Shown: piece after piece, positions 9,818 to 17,869 of the stretch
How positions within the stretch are numbered: the stretch's first letter is position 1
Layout of the letters: every line of letters begins with the position of its first letter
From: PSRI01 sp041484195
Lineage (GTDB): Bacteria > Bacteroidota > Bacteroidia > Chitinophagales > Chitinophagaceae
Length of the DNA: 64,000 bases
Assembly: GCA_041484195.1 (NCBI GenBank)
Contig: JBGPHC010000002.1
Span: forward strand, 1-64,000
Direction of reading: 5' to 3'
Position numbers and translations under genes: made by a program
The notes under the pieces: generated by a model
What the model saw: the letters and a program-made list of their open reading frames with translations, nothing else
Told to the model about the DNA's origin: nothing
Database searches by the model: none

Positions 9818-10090
9818 ATGAGGTACAACCAACAAACAGTCGACAAGATTGAAGCCGTGATGGAAGAAGCCGGCTACGTGATCAGGTATGAGCGGGGAAC
9901 TTTTCAAAGCGGTTATTGCATCCTGCAGCAAAAAAAAGTGGTGGTATTGAATAAATTCCTGAATCTCGAAGGCCGCATCAACACACTCATCGAATTGATG
10001 CCTCAATTGGAAATCAATTTGGATGCGCTCACCGCCGATTCCCAAAAATTATATGAAGAGATTATGTCCCGCCCCGTGCCAGAAGATTAA
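9818..10090 (+). CDS. Conserved-looking 90-residue protein of unknown function
   Basis: A small soluble protein with no signal peptide or membrane segment. It has an N-terminal helix (TVDKIEAVMEEAG), a beta hairpin (VIRYERGTFQSGYCILQQKKVVVLN, read in short pieces) and a C-terminal helical part rich in leucine and glutamate. ATG at 9818 follows a good -7 promoter element. It is 63 bases upstream of the PhnP-like hydrolase on the same strand, so the two are probably co-transcribed. I do not recognise a named domain. The single cysteine and lack of charged clusters give no catalytic clue. Confidence 0.75.
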   Translation: MRYNQQTVDKIEAVMEEAGYVIRYERGTFQSGYCILQQKKVVVLNKFLNLEGRINTLIELMPQLEINLDALTADSQKLYEEIMSRPVPED

Positions 10091-10153
10091 TATCAAAAAG
10101 TGTTTTTTCTTCGCTTTCTTTCTTCCTCCCGATTTTCCCCTTAGTTTTGACAA

Positions 10154-10933
10154 GTGAGTTATCCAAATATCAAGATCACTTTCCTTGGCACCGGTACCAG
10201 CAGTGGCGTTCCCCTGGTGGGATGCGATTGCCCGGTATGCACTTCTACCGACAAGAAGGACAAGAGACTCAGGAGCAGTGTGCTGATACAATCCCCCGAA
10301 GCCAATATAGTGGTGGACTGCGGACCGGATTTCCGATACCAGATGCTGCGCGCGGGAGTGAAAAAACTGGACGCGATCGTTTTTACACATCCGCATAAGG
10401 ACCATGTGGCAGGATTGGATGATGTAAGGGGATTCAATTTCTTTGCGCAGAAACCCATGGAAATATATGCCAATGAAATGACGCAGGAAGTGATTATACG
10501 TGAATTCCCCTATGCTTTTACCGATAAGAAATACCCGGGCGCTCCCGAAATCAATCTCAATACCATCTCCCTCGAGCCTTTTGCGATCAAGGATATTTCC
10601 ATTGTACCCATATTGGTCTGGCATCTCAAGATGCCCGTTTTAGGATTCCGGTTCGGAAAATTCACCTATATCACTGATGCTAATCACATAGAAGAAGCAG
10701 AAAAAAACAAGATCAGGACCAGCGGGGTCCTTGTGCTGAATGCACTCCGGAAAGAAAAACATATTTCACATTTTAGTCTTGCCGAGGCCATTGAAATGGC
10801 AGATGAACTCGGAGTTCCACAATGCTATTTTACCCATATCAGTCACCAGATCGGAAAACATGCCGATGTTTCAAAAGAGCTGTCAGCCGGCAGGGAACTG
10901 AGTTACGACGGACTCTCATTCACCCTGGAATAA
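10154..10933 (+). CDS. Metallo-beta-lactamase-fold hydrolase, PhnP-like
   Basis: A 259-residue protein starting with GTG. It begins with the strand-loop ITFLGTGTSSGVP (8-20) typical of the PhnP / RNase Z branch. A cysteine cluster GCDCPVC (23-29) follows, as in PhnP proteins, which use it for a structural metal. The metal site HPHKDH lies at 79-84 in the motif HxHxDH. Further metal ligands are likely D in ITDANHI (about 176) and H in FTHISH (about 225). PhnP cleaves cyclic phosphoribose phosphate in phosphonate breakdown, but no phn genes are nearby. Bacteroidota commonly carry such a stand-alone copy, so the substrate is best left open as a cyclic phosphodiester. It follows the 90-residue gene. 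Confidence 0.85.
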   Translation: MSYPNIKITFLGTGTSSGVPLVGCDCPVCTSTDKKDKRLRSSVLIQSPEANIVVDCGPDFRYQMLRAGVKKLDAIVFTHPHKDHVAGLDDVRGFNFFAQKPMEIYANEMTQEVIIREFPYAFTDKKYPGAPEINLNTISLEPFAIKDISIVPILVWHLKMPVLGFRFGKFTYITDANHIEEAEKNKIRTSGVLVLNALRKEKHISHFSLAEAIEMADELGVPQCYFTHISHQIGKHADVSKELSAGRELSYDGLSFTLE

Positions 10934-11137
10934 ATCAGCCACCTCAGTTTCGATTGAATTTATGCAGCTCCATTTCAACCAGCCTTTTCAACCAGATTGA
11001 AAGCAATTCGTCCTGAAATTGATTCCTCATTCTTGTGAATTCTGTCAGATGCCGCTCCTGACTTCCAAAAAGTGGTTTCAATTTTAAATTGGATAATTCC
11101 ATCGCGCAAATTAATTTGAAACGGGAGGATTTGATTT

Positions 11138-12109
11138 ATGGAAAGGTCGCGAATCAGGGAATATTTCAATTTCACCAGGAAAGAAAGGAATGGAATCATT
11201 GCCTTGTTGGGATTACTGTTTCTGGTTTGGTTTCTTCCGGAATTCCTTCCAGATAACCCCGGATTTGATCCCGCTGAATTGGAATCATTCAAGAAAGGAA
11301 TTGCTTCCCTGGCGGAAAAACAAGAAGGCATTCCAAAAAACAAGGATGATACCTCAAGCCATAGTTACAAAATGAATTCTTCGTATGGAGGCCAGGGCCG
11401 GAATTATTATCCGGCAGGTCCTGAAGCGCAGCAATTCCCATTCGATCCTAATTTATTGACGGCCGAGGGATGGAAAAAACTAGGTTTAAGAGATAAGACC
11501 ATTGGCACCATTCAGCGCTATCTGGCAAAGGGCGGAAGATTTCTCAAAGCTGAGGATCTGAGTAAAATATATGGCATGAGCACGAAAGATTATGAGCGCT
11601 TATACCCCTACGTTAGGATTGAAAATAAGGCAAAGGAAAAAATGGAAGCGCCGTCCGCTAAAATGAGGAAATTTGAATCGGGCAAAATAACGAAGGTCAA
11701 AATCATCAATATCAACGAAGCCGATACGAGCGACTGGATCGCGCTGCCTGGCATTGGTAGCAAACTGGCGAATCGTATCATCAATTTCCGGAATAAACTG
11801 GGAGGATTCTATTCCTCTGACCAGGTAGCAGAGACCTTTGGATTAGCAGATTCGGTTTTTCAGAAAATCAGGGAAAGGCTTAGCTGTCCTCCAACGGAAC
11901 TTAGGAAACTAAATATCAATACAGCGGACTTTGATGAGTTCCGCGCCCATCCTTATATTGGATATAGGCTTGCCAATGCCTTCCTGCAATACCGCCGGCA
12001 GCATGGTGAATTCAAAAACATCGGAGATTTGCAGCAGGTAATGCTGTTAGACGAGAAAACTTACCGGAAACTGGAGCACTATATTTTAGTGGAAGCCGTA
12101 CATGAGTGA
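11138..12109 (+). CDS. Helix-hairpin-helix protein, ComEA-like, membrane-anchored
   Basis: A 323-residue protein. Residues 19-36 form one membrane segment (GIIALLGLLFLVWFLPEF), placing the rest outside the cytoplasm. A disordered linker follows (about 45-100). Three helix-hairpin-helix regions come next: about 103-160 (FDPN, KLGL, IYGM), 188-250 with the classic LPGIGSKLANRI (203-214), and 257-320 (NINTADFDEF, HPYIGYRLANAF). ComEA proteins bind double-stranded DNA during uptake, and proteins of this build are common in Bacteroidota. No other competence gene is adjacent, so DNA uptake is inference from the fold. It stands alone on the strand with about 200 bases upstream. Confidence 0.85.
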   Translation: MERSRIREYFNFTRKERNGIIALLGLLFLVWFLPEFLPDNPGFDPAELESFKKGIASLAEKQEGIPKNKDDTSSHSYKMNSSYGGQGRNYYPAGPEAQQFPFDPNLLTAEGWKKLGLRDKTIGTIQRYLAKGGRFLKAEDLSKIYGMSTKDYERLYPYVRIENKAKEKMEAPSAKMRKFESGKITKVKIININEADTSDWIALPGIGSKLANRIINFRNKLGGFYSSDQVAETFGLADSVFQKIRERLSCPPTELRKLNINTADFDEFRAHPYIGYRLANAFLQYRRQHGEFKNIGDLQQVMLLDEKTYRKLEHYILVEAVHE

Positions 12110-12231
12110 ACATATATGATGCAGAGGGCAGGAAGATGTTCAAATTATTCACAGCATAAAATGTTGTCTGAGATACAGCTTCATTTTTAAGGAATAGAAT
12201 ATCCTGAATTTACTCTTGGGAAGGAAAATAC

Positions 12232-12384
12232 TTAAAGGATCGGGGATTTCCCACCAACGAGTTCAATAAGTTCTGGAGTATGTTTATGGCGTGGAATTAA
12301 TAGGATTTGTCCGCATGTAGAGCCATAAATATCCAGTACTAGACAATTGTATCGAAGAAAATCAATCTTAAAAATTGGTTTCAT
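12232..12384 (-). CDS. Possible 50-residue small protein, divergent from the NYN gene
   Basis: A minus-strand frame from ATG 12384 to TAA 12232 encodes 50 residues. The composition looks protein-like rather than random: a hydrophobic strand (NCLVLDIYG), then GQILLIPRHKH and a helix-like TPELIELVGGK. It lies in the otherwise empty stretch between the helix-hairpin-helix gene and the NYN gene and is transcribed away from the latter. I recognise no family. It could be a real small protein, a partner of the NYN protein, or the tail of a decayed gene. Confidence 0.35.
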   Translation of the reverse strand: MKPIFKIDFLRYNCLVLDIYGSTCGQILLIPRHKHTPELIELVGGKSPIL

Positions 12385-12421
12385 ATTCTGTAATGCCAAC
12401 ATTATACCATGTATTTTGATT

Positions 12422-12429
12422 TATATTTG
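12422..12429 (+). promoter_or_regulatory. -7 promoter element (TATATTTG) before the two-hairpin element
   Basis: TATATTTG fits TAnnTTTG exactly. A transcript would start near 12435, just before the first hairpin at 12446. No convincing -33 TTTG was found at the usual 19-22 base distance, so the call depends on the -7 match. Confidence 0.4.
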
Positions 12430-12445
12430 TATCAGAAATCCAAAC

Positions 12446-12510
12446 GCCGGTGGGCCGGCATAACATATGCCGCCGAGGGTCTGTGCAGAACGGGCAATCG
12501 GCGGTTTTTT
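12446..12510 (+). ncRNA. Candidate structured leader or small RNA ending in a terminator, upstream of NYN gene
   Basis: Two hairpins lie close together. The first is GCCGG-TGGG-CCGGC (12446-12459). The second pairs CCGCCGA (12470-12476) with TCGGCGG (12498-12504), with a 21-base loop, and is followed at once by six T (12505-12510), the form of an intrinsic terminator. A good -7 element sits at 12422-12429, so a transcript of about 75 bases is plausible. The NYN start codon is only 27 bases after the T-run. This could be a terminator-attenuated leader of the NYN gene, a separate small RNA, or the terminator of something upstream. Nothing upstream on this strand is close enough to need it, since the previous gene ends at 12109. 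Confidence 0.5.
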
Positions 12511-12536
12511 ATTCGTATTCCCTAAACTTGCGCTAT

Positions 12537-13139
12537 ATGTCTCCAATGTATAAGGTGGCAATACTAATAGATGGCGGATATTTTCTTCAAAGATTTAAGT
12601 CCTTAAATGGAAAGCCCCCAAGAATAAATAATATGCAACCTTTTTGGGATGACATAATGCAAAAAGTGCAATCGACTTCCGCAATAGGATGTTCAGATAT
12701 TCTCTTCAGAGCTTTCTACTATGATTGCAGACCTTATGGGGATTCAAAGCCAAAACCAGATGGCAAAATAGTAGATTTTTCAAAGCACCCGCAATTCAAA
12801 GCCGCGACCGCATTTCAAAATGATTTGAGAACATTTCCCCAAATGGCTCTTCGCTTAGGAGATTTGTCTTTTAACGGTTGGAAGGTGGATCAAAAAAATC
12901 CTCTTAATCTAAAACCTGATTTCAAGCAAAAAGCGGTTGATATGAAGATAGGCCTGGATTTAGCGTGGCTGTCAGGTAAGAAGACAATTGATAAACTGGT
13001 ATTGGTGGCAGGTGACAGCGATTTTGTTTCTCCAATGAAATTTGCCAGAAAAGAAGGTATTCTGATTTATCTATATCCAATGGGTCAAATTCAAATAAAA
13101 GTTATACTTCGGGAACACGCAGATTTTGTATTAGCCTAA
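12537..13139 (+). CDS. NYN-domain (LabA/DUF88-type) ribonuclease candidate
   Basis: From ATG 12537 the product is 200 residues, close to a single NYN domain. The PIN-like acidic residues are in place: D12 in ILIDGGYF (9-16), D136 in VDMKIGLDLAW (135-144) and the pair D160/D162 in VAGDSDFVSP (157-166). NYN proteins of this kind are metal-dependent RNases or RNA-binding proteins; the substrate here is unknown. A second ATG at 12546 (MYKVAIL) is equally possible. A longer frame from GTG 12450 would run through the hairpins and is not favoured. The gene stands alone between a helix-hairpin-helix protein and an acyl-CoA dehydrogenase, preceded by a structured RNA-like element, a setting seen with mobile or defence-type small RNases. 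That role is inference. Confidence 0.85.
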   Translation: MSPMYKVAILIDGGYFLQRFKSLNGKPPRINNMQPFWDDIMQKVQSTSAIGCSDILFRAFYYDCRPYGDSKPKPDGKIVDFSKHPQFKAATAFQNDLRTFPQMALRLGDLSFNGWKVDQKNPLNLKPDFKQKAVDMKIGLDLAWLSGKKTIDKLVLVAGDSDFVSPMKFARKEGILIYLYPMGQIQIKVILREHADFVLA

Positions 13140-13184
13140 TCCTGAATTCTGATCCTGGCTGCTATTTGCTCCCAAATTAGTTTG

Positions 13185-13198
13185 CTAACAGTTGTTAG
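13185..13198. promoter_or_regulatory. Palindromic operator candidate before acyl-CoA dehydrogenase
   Basis: CTAACA-GT-TGTTAG is a perfect inverted repeat with six-base arms and a two-base centre, 49 bases before the start codon at 13248. Sites of this shape are typical of dimeric repressors of the TetR/FadR kind that control fatty-acid degradation genes. No regulator gene is adjacent. Confidence 0.35.
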
Positions 13199-13247
13199 TA
13201 TTTAAAAAATAGTTTCTATATTGCAGCGTTATAAGGACAAAAAGACG

Positions 13248-14390
13248 ATGGATTTTCAAACGGATGAATTGACGCAGCAGGTGAGCCAGACTGCAAGAGA
13301 TTTTGCGAATCAACATATCAGGCCCTATGTAATGAAATGGGATGAGAGCCAGGAATTCCCTCTCCAGGTATTCAAAGAGATGGGAAAACTGGGTTTGATG
13401 GGAATACTGATACCCGAATCATACGGAGGCGCAGGGCTTGGTTATCTTGAATATGTGGCCGTGATACAGGAGATCGCGAAAGTTTGCGGTTCTATTGGCC
13501 TTAGCCTGGCGGCACATAGCTCTCTTTGTTCAGGTCATATCTTGAATTTCGGCAACGAGGATCAAAAAAAGAAATACTTGTCCCGGTTGGCGACCGGAGA
13601 ATGGCTGGGTGCCTGGGGTCTTACGGAAGCAAATACCGGCAGCGATGCTGCAAACATGAAAACAACTGCCGTAAGAGACGGTGATCATTGGATCATCAAT
13701 GGAACCAAGTGCTGGATCACTCACGGCAAGACCGGGAATGTAGCGGTAGTAGTAGCGCGCACCGGCGAACCAAGAACAAAAAATAATGCCACGGCTTTTG
13801 TGGTTGAGAGAGGAACTCCGGGTTTCACCGGTGGCAAGAAAGAGAATAAGTTGGGCATGCGCGCGAGTGAGACCGCCGAAATGATTTTCGACAATTGCAG
13901 GATACCCGACACTAACAGGCTGGGTGAGGTAGGAGACGGATTCAAGCAGTCCCTGAAAGTATTGGATGGCGGAAGAATTTCAATAGCGGCCCTATCCGTA
14001 GGAATTGCAAAGGGAGCTTATGAAGCGGCATTGAAATATTCAAAAGAACGGCATCAGTTCGACCAGCCGATTTCAAATTTCCAGGGGATTTCTTTTAAGC
14101 TGGCAGATATGGCCACTGAAATCCAGGCAGCTGAACTGCTGACACTACAGGCCGCCGACAAAAAAAACAAGAATATGCCAATGACCCGGGAAGCAGCCAT
14201 GGCCAAATATTTTGCCAGTGAGGTTGCTGTAAAAGTGGCGACCGATGCGGTTCAGATTTTTGGGGGATATGGCTACACAAAGGAGTTTCCGGTTGAAAAA
14301 TATTATCGCGACAGCAAACTGTGCACAATAGGTGAAGGAACCAGCGAAATACAAAAGATTGTAATAGCCAGAGAGGTATTGCAAGGGTAA
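13248..14390 (+). CDS. Acyl-CoA dehydrogenase, short/branched-chain type
   Basis: A 380-residue FAD enzyme that introduces the 2,3 double bond into acyl-CoA in beta-oxidation or branched-chain amino acid breakdown. It shows an N-terminal helical domain, the FAD/substrate region GLTEANTGSDA (about 121-131), the strand NGTKCWITHG and the C-terminal GGYGYTKEFPVEKYYRDSK. The catalytic base of the short-chain group is expected at E363 in GEGTSEIQ. Length is normal. The ATG at 13248 is chosen over an upstream TTG because the family starts at this point. A palindromic operator candidate lies upstream and a strong terminator just downstream, so it is probably a single-gene unit. The electron acceptor would be ETF, which is not in this window. 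Confidence 0.92.
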   Translation: MDFQTDELTQQVSQTARDFANQHIRPYVMKWDESQEFPLQVFKEMGKLGLMGILIPESYGGAGLGYLEYVAVIQEIAKVCGSIGLSLAAHSSLCSGHILNFGNEDQKKKYLSRLATGEWLGAWGLTEANTGSDAANMKTTAVRDGDHWIINGTKCWITHGKTGNVAVVVARTGEPRTKNNATAFVVERGTPGFTGGKKENKLGMRASETAEMIFDNCRIPDTNRLGEVGDGFKQSLKVLDGGRISIAALSVGIAKGAYEAALKYSKERHQFDQPISNFQGISFKLADMATEIQAAELLTLQAADKKNKNMPMTREAAMAKYFASEVAVKVATDAVQIFGGYGYTKEFPVEKYYRDSKLCTIGEGTSEIQKIVIAREVLQG

Positions 14391-14427
14391 AACAAAACGA
14401 TCACAGACCGCGCCATGAGAAAACTAC

Positions 14428-14460
14428 GGGCCCCGCTTTAAAACCGGGGCCATTTTTTTA
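14428..14460 (+). terminator. Strong intrinsic terminator after acyl-CoA dehydrogenase
   Basis: GGCCCCG (14429-14435) pairs with CGGGGCC (14445-14451) around a nine-base loop and is followed by seven T (14453-14459). The T-run overlaps the stop codon of the convergent small gene at 14458. Confidence 0.85.
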
Positions 14461-14634
14461 GTCAAGGAAATCCTCTCCTTCCTTAGGACCGAATTTCGTA
14501 AATACCTTCTCGATGGCACCTGAAAACAATGGAAATTTTTCTTTCGCGAAATCTTTAACGAGCATAATGGCCTTCATGGCCTGTTCATTTGTCAGACCCG
14601 CTTCGGCTTTCAGCCGCTCAATCAGTTCCTGCAT
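14458..14634 (-). CDS. Small helical protein, 58 residues, unknown function
   Basis: A minus-strand frame from ATG 14634 to TAA 14458 encodes 58 residues. It begins MQELIERLKAEAGLTNEQAM and continues as amphipathic helix (KAIMLVKDFAKEKFPLF) to a charged end. The pattern 'GLT-EQA-KAI--VKDF-KEKFP' recurs in small Bacteroidota proteins of unknown function and in DUF2780/DUF2267-like helices. It has no signal peptide. The gene converges on the acyl-CoA dehydrogenase terminator, and its stop codon lies within that T-run. It is upstream of clpX on the opposite end of the clp block but not obviously linked to it (it reads toward 14458, away from clpX's direction of supply). Confidence 0.6.
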   Translation of the reverse strand: MQELIERLKAEAGLTNEQAMKAIMLVKDFAKEKFPLFSGAIEKVFTKFGPKEGEDFLD

Positions 14635-14750
14635 AAAATTTCAGGGTTAGTGTTGTGACGAAGATATGATGAAAAATCAATGGCCCGAATCATGCGATGG
14701 CCTGTGGATATTTATTCAAGAATGGTTTGGATGAACCCTGCTTACAGGCA

Positions 14751-15983
14751 TCAGGCCACTTTCAGCAGACTCATCTTACTCTTGTCAAATTTATGCTGGG
14801 CGTAATCCAGCGTTACGTGAAATTGTTTCTGATTAGAAGAAGGCAATTCAAACATAGCATCGGTGAGAATACTTTCGCAAATGCTTCTCAGTCCCCTTGC
14901 CCCCAATTTGTATTCAACCGCCTTGCTCACCATGAAGTCCATCACTTCGCTGTCAATCTTGAGCTTGATGCCCTCCAATTCAAAAAGGCGATGGTATTGC
15001 TTGATAAGCGCATTCTTAGGTTCAGTGAGGATGGCTCTGAGTGTTTCAGCATCCAGGGGATTGAGATAAGTCACTACCGGCAGGCGGCCCAGCAATTCGG
15101 GAATGAGGCCGAAAGCTTTCAGGTCCTGCGCGTTGATGTATTGCAGGAGATTCTTCTTCATGAATTCCTGCTGCTCGCTGTTCACATTAAATCCAATGGC
15201 ATTGGTATTGACTCGCCTTGCTATCACTTTCCCTATTCCGTCAAATGCCCCTCCGCAAACAAAGAGAATATTCTGCGTATTGATTTTGATAAGCTTTTGC
15301 TCGGGGTGCTTTCTGCCACCCTGGGGAGGCACCAAAACTTCCGTACCCTCCAGCAATTTCAGAAGTCCCTGCTGCACGCCCTCGCCGCTCACGTCCCTGG
15401 TAATAGAAGGATTATCTCCTTTCCGCGCGATCTTGTCAATTTCGTCTATATAAACTATGCCACGTTCCGCCGCGGCCACATCGTAATTACAAACCTGCAA
15501 TAACCTGGTGAGAATGCTTTCCACGTCTTCACCAACATAACCTGCTTCGGTGAAAACGGTCGCATCCACAATGGCGAATGGCACGTTCAGCATCCTGGCA
15601 ATCGTTTTCGCCAATAAGGTTTTGCCGGTACCCGTTTCTCCCACCATGATGATATTGCTCTTCTCGATCTCTACTTCATTTTCCCCGCTCTTATATTGAA
15701 GCCTCTTGTAATGATTGTACACTGCCACCGCCAGCACTTTCTTGGCATCATCCTGTCCGATTACATACTCGTCCAGGAATTTCTTGATCTCCAAAGGTTT
15801 TTTTACGGTTAGCTTAAACTGTGAGTTTGATGAATCATGCTTAAGCATCAGCTCCTGTTCAATAATTTCACGGGCATGCTCGACGCAATTTTCGCAAATA
15901 TGCCCTTCCTGGCCTGCGATAAGTATCTTCACTTCATCCCGGCTGCGCCCACAAAAAGAGCAATGCAAAGTTGATTTTGCCAT
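14751..15983 (-). CDS. clpX: ATP-dependent Clp protease ATP-binding subunit ClpX
   Basis: A 410-residue AAA+ unfoldase that feeds proteins into ClpP. The N-terminal zinc finger has C8, C11, C30 and C33. Walker A is GETGTGKT (115-122), the pore loop is GYVGEDVE (148-155), and Walker B is VYIDEID (177-183). The ClpP-docking tripeptide IGF is at 263-265. The start at 15983 (MAKSTLHC) is chosen because the zinc finger begins there; an upstream ATG at 16037 only adds an unconserved leader. It is the last gene of the tig-clpP-clpP-clpX run on the minus strand, 261 bases after the second clpP, so it may have its own promoter. Confidence 0.97.
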   Translation of the reverse strand: MAKSTLHCSFCGRSRDEVKILIAGQEGHICENCVEHAREIIEQELMLKHDSSNSQFKLTVKKPLEIKKFLDEYVIGQDDAKKVLAVAVYNHYKRLQYKSGENEVEIEKSNIIMVGETGTGKTLLAKTIARMLNVPFAIVDATVFTEAGYVGEDVESILTRLLQVCNYDVAAAERGIVYIDEIDKIARKGDNPSITRDVSGEGVQQGLLKLLEGTEVLVPPQGGRKHPEQKLIKINTQNILFVCGGAFDGIGKVIARRVNTNAIGFNVNSEQQEFMKKNLLQYINAQDLKAFGLIPELLGRLPVVTYLNPLDAETLRAILTEPKNALIKQYHRLFELEGIKLKIDSEVMDFMVSKAVEYKLGARGLRSICESILTDAMFELPSSNQKQFHVTLDYAQHKFDKSKMSLLKVA

Positions 15984-16244
15984 GATAGATTGGTAAATAA
16001 TGAATATTCCTAATAAAATAAACCTGTACTGGGGCATTCTTCAAATGCTCTCTGCTGATCATTCAGGCCGGGAATCGAGATTCTTGCAAACTGCTTCAAT
16101 TCCGACATTTGAACTGATTAGGGTACAAAAGTCCGAAACTTTTTGCAGAAATACCAGTATATGGGCATTCAGAAACTCAGGTTCGCTGCTTTTTAAGATT
16201 GTATTTATCATAGAATATGGCGGATGGAAGGGTACTAAAGCCCG

Positions 16245-16874
16245 TTAAATCTTTTCAAGCACCTTATCTACAATGCCATAGGCCACCGATTCTTTGGCAT
16301 CCATCCAATAGTCACGGTCAAAGTCTTTCATTATTTTTTCGAAGGTCTGACCGCAGTTTTCGGCCAGGATCTTTGCGCCTAATTCCTTGGTTTTCAGTAC
16401 TTGCTCAGCCATTATTTCCAGGTCGGCCGAAGTGCCCTGACCGCCCCCGCTGGGCTGGTGGATCATCACTTCTCCATGTGGGAAAATATACCTTTTACCC
16501 TTTTTCCCGCCGCTGAGCAGGATGGATCCCATTGAGGCCGCCATCCCCATACAAACGGTGGCCACGGGTGATTTGATCATCTGCATCGTATCATAAATGA
16601 CCATGCCACTCGTGACTATCCCTCCCGGGCTGTTAATATAAAAAGTGATCTCCTTTCCGGGGTCAATTGCATCCAGGTAAAGAAGCCTTGATGTAATATC
16701 CTTGGCGCTTTTGTCATCTACAGCACCCCAGAGGAATACCTTTCTTTGTTCAATGAATTTCTTATCGAACTGCCACCCGCTCATCATCTTTTCCATTGCT
16801 ATCTCCGGCACCTCATTAGGAATATCTTCATCGTCCAGCTTTTGTGGGACACTGAATTTATTATAGTCTATCAT
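16245..16874 (-). CDS. clpP: ClpP protease subunit, second tandem paralogue
   Basis: A 209-residue serine protease subunit. The catalytic triad is intact: S114 in GMAASMGS, H139 in VMIHQPSGG and the aspartate of FDRDYW (D188). It also has the INSPGG oxyanion loop (80-85). The N-terminal 30 residues are acidic (KLDDEDIPNEVPE) and unlike the usual processing region of ClpP. It follows the first clpP by 105 bases on the same strand. The two differ clearly in sequence, so this is an old duplication; it may form mixed or separate rings with the other. ClpX downstream is the likely partner unfoldase. Confidence 0.93.
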   Translation of the reverse strand: MIDYNKFSVPQKLDDEDIPNEVPEIAMEKMMSGWQFDKKFIEQRKVFLWGAVDDKSAKDITSRLLYLDAIDPGKEITFYINSPGGIVTSGMVIYDTMQMIKSPVATVCMGMAASMGSILLSGGKKGKRYIFPHGEVMIHQPSGGGQGTSADLEIMAEQVLKTKELGAKILAENCGQTFEKIMKDFDRDYWMDAKESVAYGIVDKVLEKI

Positions 16875-16979
16875 AGTAATCCTGATTAATTATATTTTGA
16901 TTTGTAATTCCTTTGCAGTCCAGCTCTTGTTGCAAATCTCTTTTTCGGGCTGCCAATCTGGCCTTCCCAAATTTCCATC

Positions 16980-17669
16980 TTATTTAATCTGCTTTTTCGG
17001 ATTGATGAGCAGCACTTCGTCAACCAGCCCGTAGTCCTTTGATTCCTGCGCAGTCATCCAGAAATCGCGGTCAAAATCTTTGACTATTTTTTCAGTAGTC
17101 TGGCCGCTGTGGTGAGCGATTATCTCATACAGTTCCGATTTAAGCTTTTTGACTTCATTCACAGTAATCATGATATCGCTGGCTTGTCCGCCTGCACCCG
17201 CGCTGGGTTGGTGCATCATGATCCTGGCATGCTTAAGGGCGGTACGTTTGCCTTTAGCCCCGGCGCACATTAGAACAGCAGCCATGCTGGCAGCCATGCC
17301 TGTGCAAATAGTGGCAATTTCGGCACTGAGATATTGCATGGTATCATAAACTCCCAGGCCTGCATAAACCGAACCGCCGGGGCTATTAATATACATCTGG
17401 ATATCGCGGCTACGATCTGTACTATCCAGGAATAATAACTGGGCGGTGACAATATTACCCACTTCATCTGAAATAGGATAGCCCAGGAAAATGATCCGGT
17501 CCATCATCAGCCTGCTATAAACATCCATGACCGCCACATTCATCGGGCGCTCTTCAATGATGTTGGGCGTGAGGCTTGTGACCATATGCTTGGTATAGCT
17601 ATCCAGCGTATTGCTGGAGATACCCTTATGCTTTACCGCGTATTTTTCAAACTCTTTTCCAATATTCAT
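16980..17669 (-). CDS. clpP: ClpP protease subunit, first tandem paralogue
   Basis: A 229-residue ClpP with an intact triad: S128 in GMAASMAA, H153 in IMMHQPSAG and D202 in FDRDFW. The N-terminal extension (1-45) ends in TPNIIEERP, close to the usual ClpP start of mature chain. The ATG at 17669 (MNIGKEFEKY) is preferred to a farther frame start at 17699. The gene follows the trigger-factor terminator, so it needs its own promoter in 17670-17800. It looks like the canonical ClpP of the pair, with the AGAKGKR run matching typical housekeeping enzymes. Confidence 0.94.
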   Translation of the reverse strand: MNIGKEFEKYAVKHKGISSNTLDSYTKHMVTSLTPNIIEERPMNVAVMDVYSRLMMDRIIFLGYPISDEVGNIVTAQLLFLDSTDRSRDIQMYINSPGGSVYAGLGVYDTMQYLSAEIATICTGMAASMAAVLMCAGAKGKRTALKHARIMMHQPSAGAGGQASDIMITVNEVKKLKSELYEIIAHHSGQTTEKIVKDFDRDFWMTAQESKDYGLVDEVLLINPKKQIK

Positions 17670-17800
17670 AACTTGATGATTTCTTGTATTAATGAGCAAT
17701 TTAAGTCATTTGTAAACCCAAATACCGTGCAAGAGAAAAAATCAGACAAAATGCCATTTGAGCTTTTCATGGGAACTTTCGACTCATATATCGGACATTC

Positions 17801-17829
17801 AAAAAAAGCCAGCTGAATTAGGCTGGCTT
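17801..17829 (-). terminator. Intrinsic terminator after trigger factor
   Basis: On the minus strand AAGCCAGC (17829-17822) pairs with GCTGGCTT (17813-17806) around an eight-base loop and runs into a T tract ending at 17801. It lies 40 bases after the tig stop codon and separates tig from the clpP genes. Confidence 0.8.
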
Positions 17830-17869
17830 CTTTCAAAAATATGTACCGCCATTACTGCCGGCAAATTCC

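Noticed and set aside
12450..12536. Upstream extension of the NYN gene from GTG 12450
   Set aside because: It runs through both hairpins and gives residues without family similarity; the conserved start region begins at 12537 or 12546.
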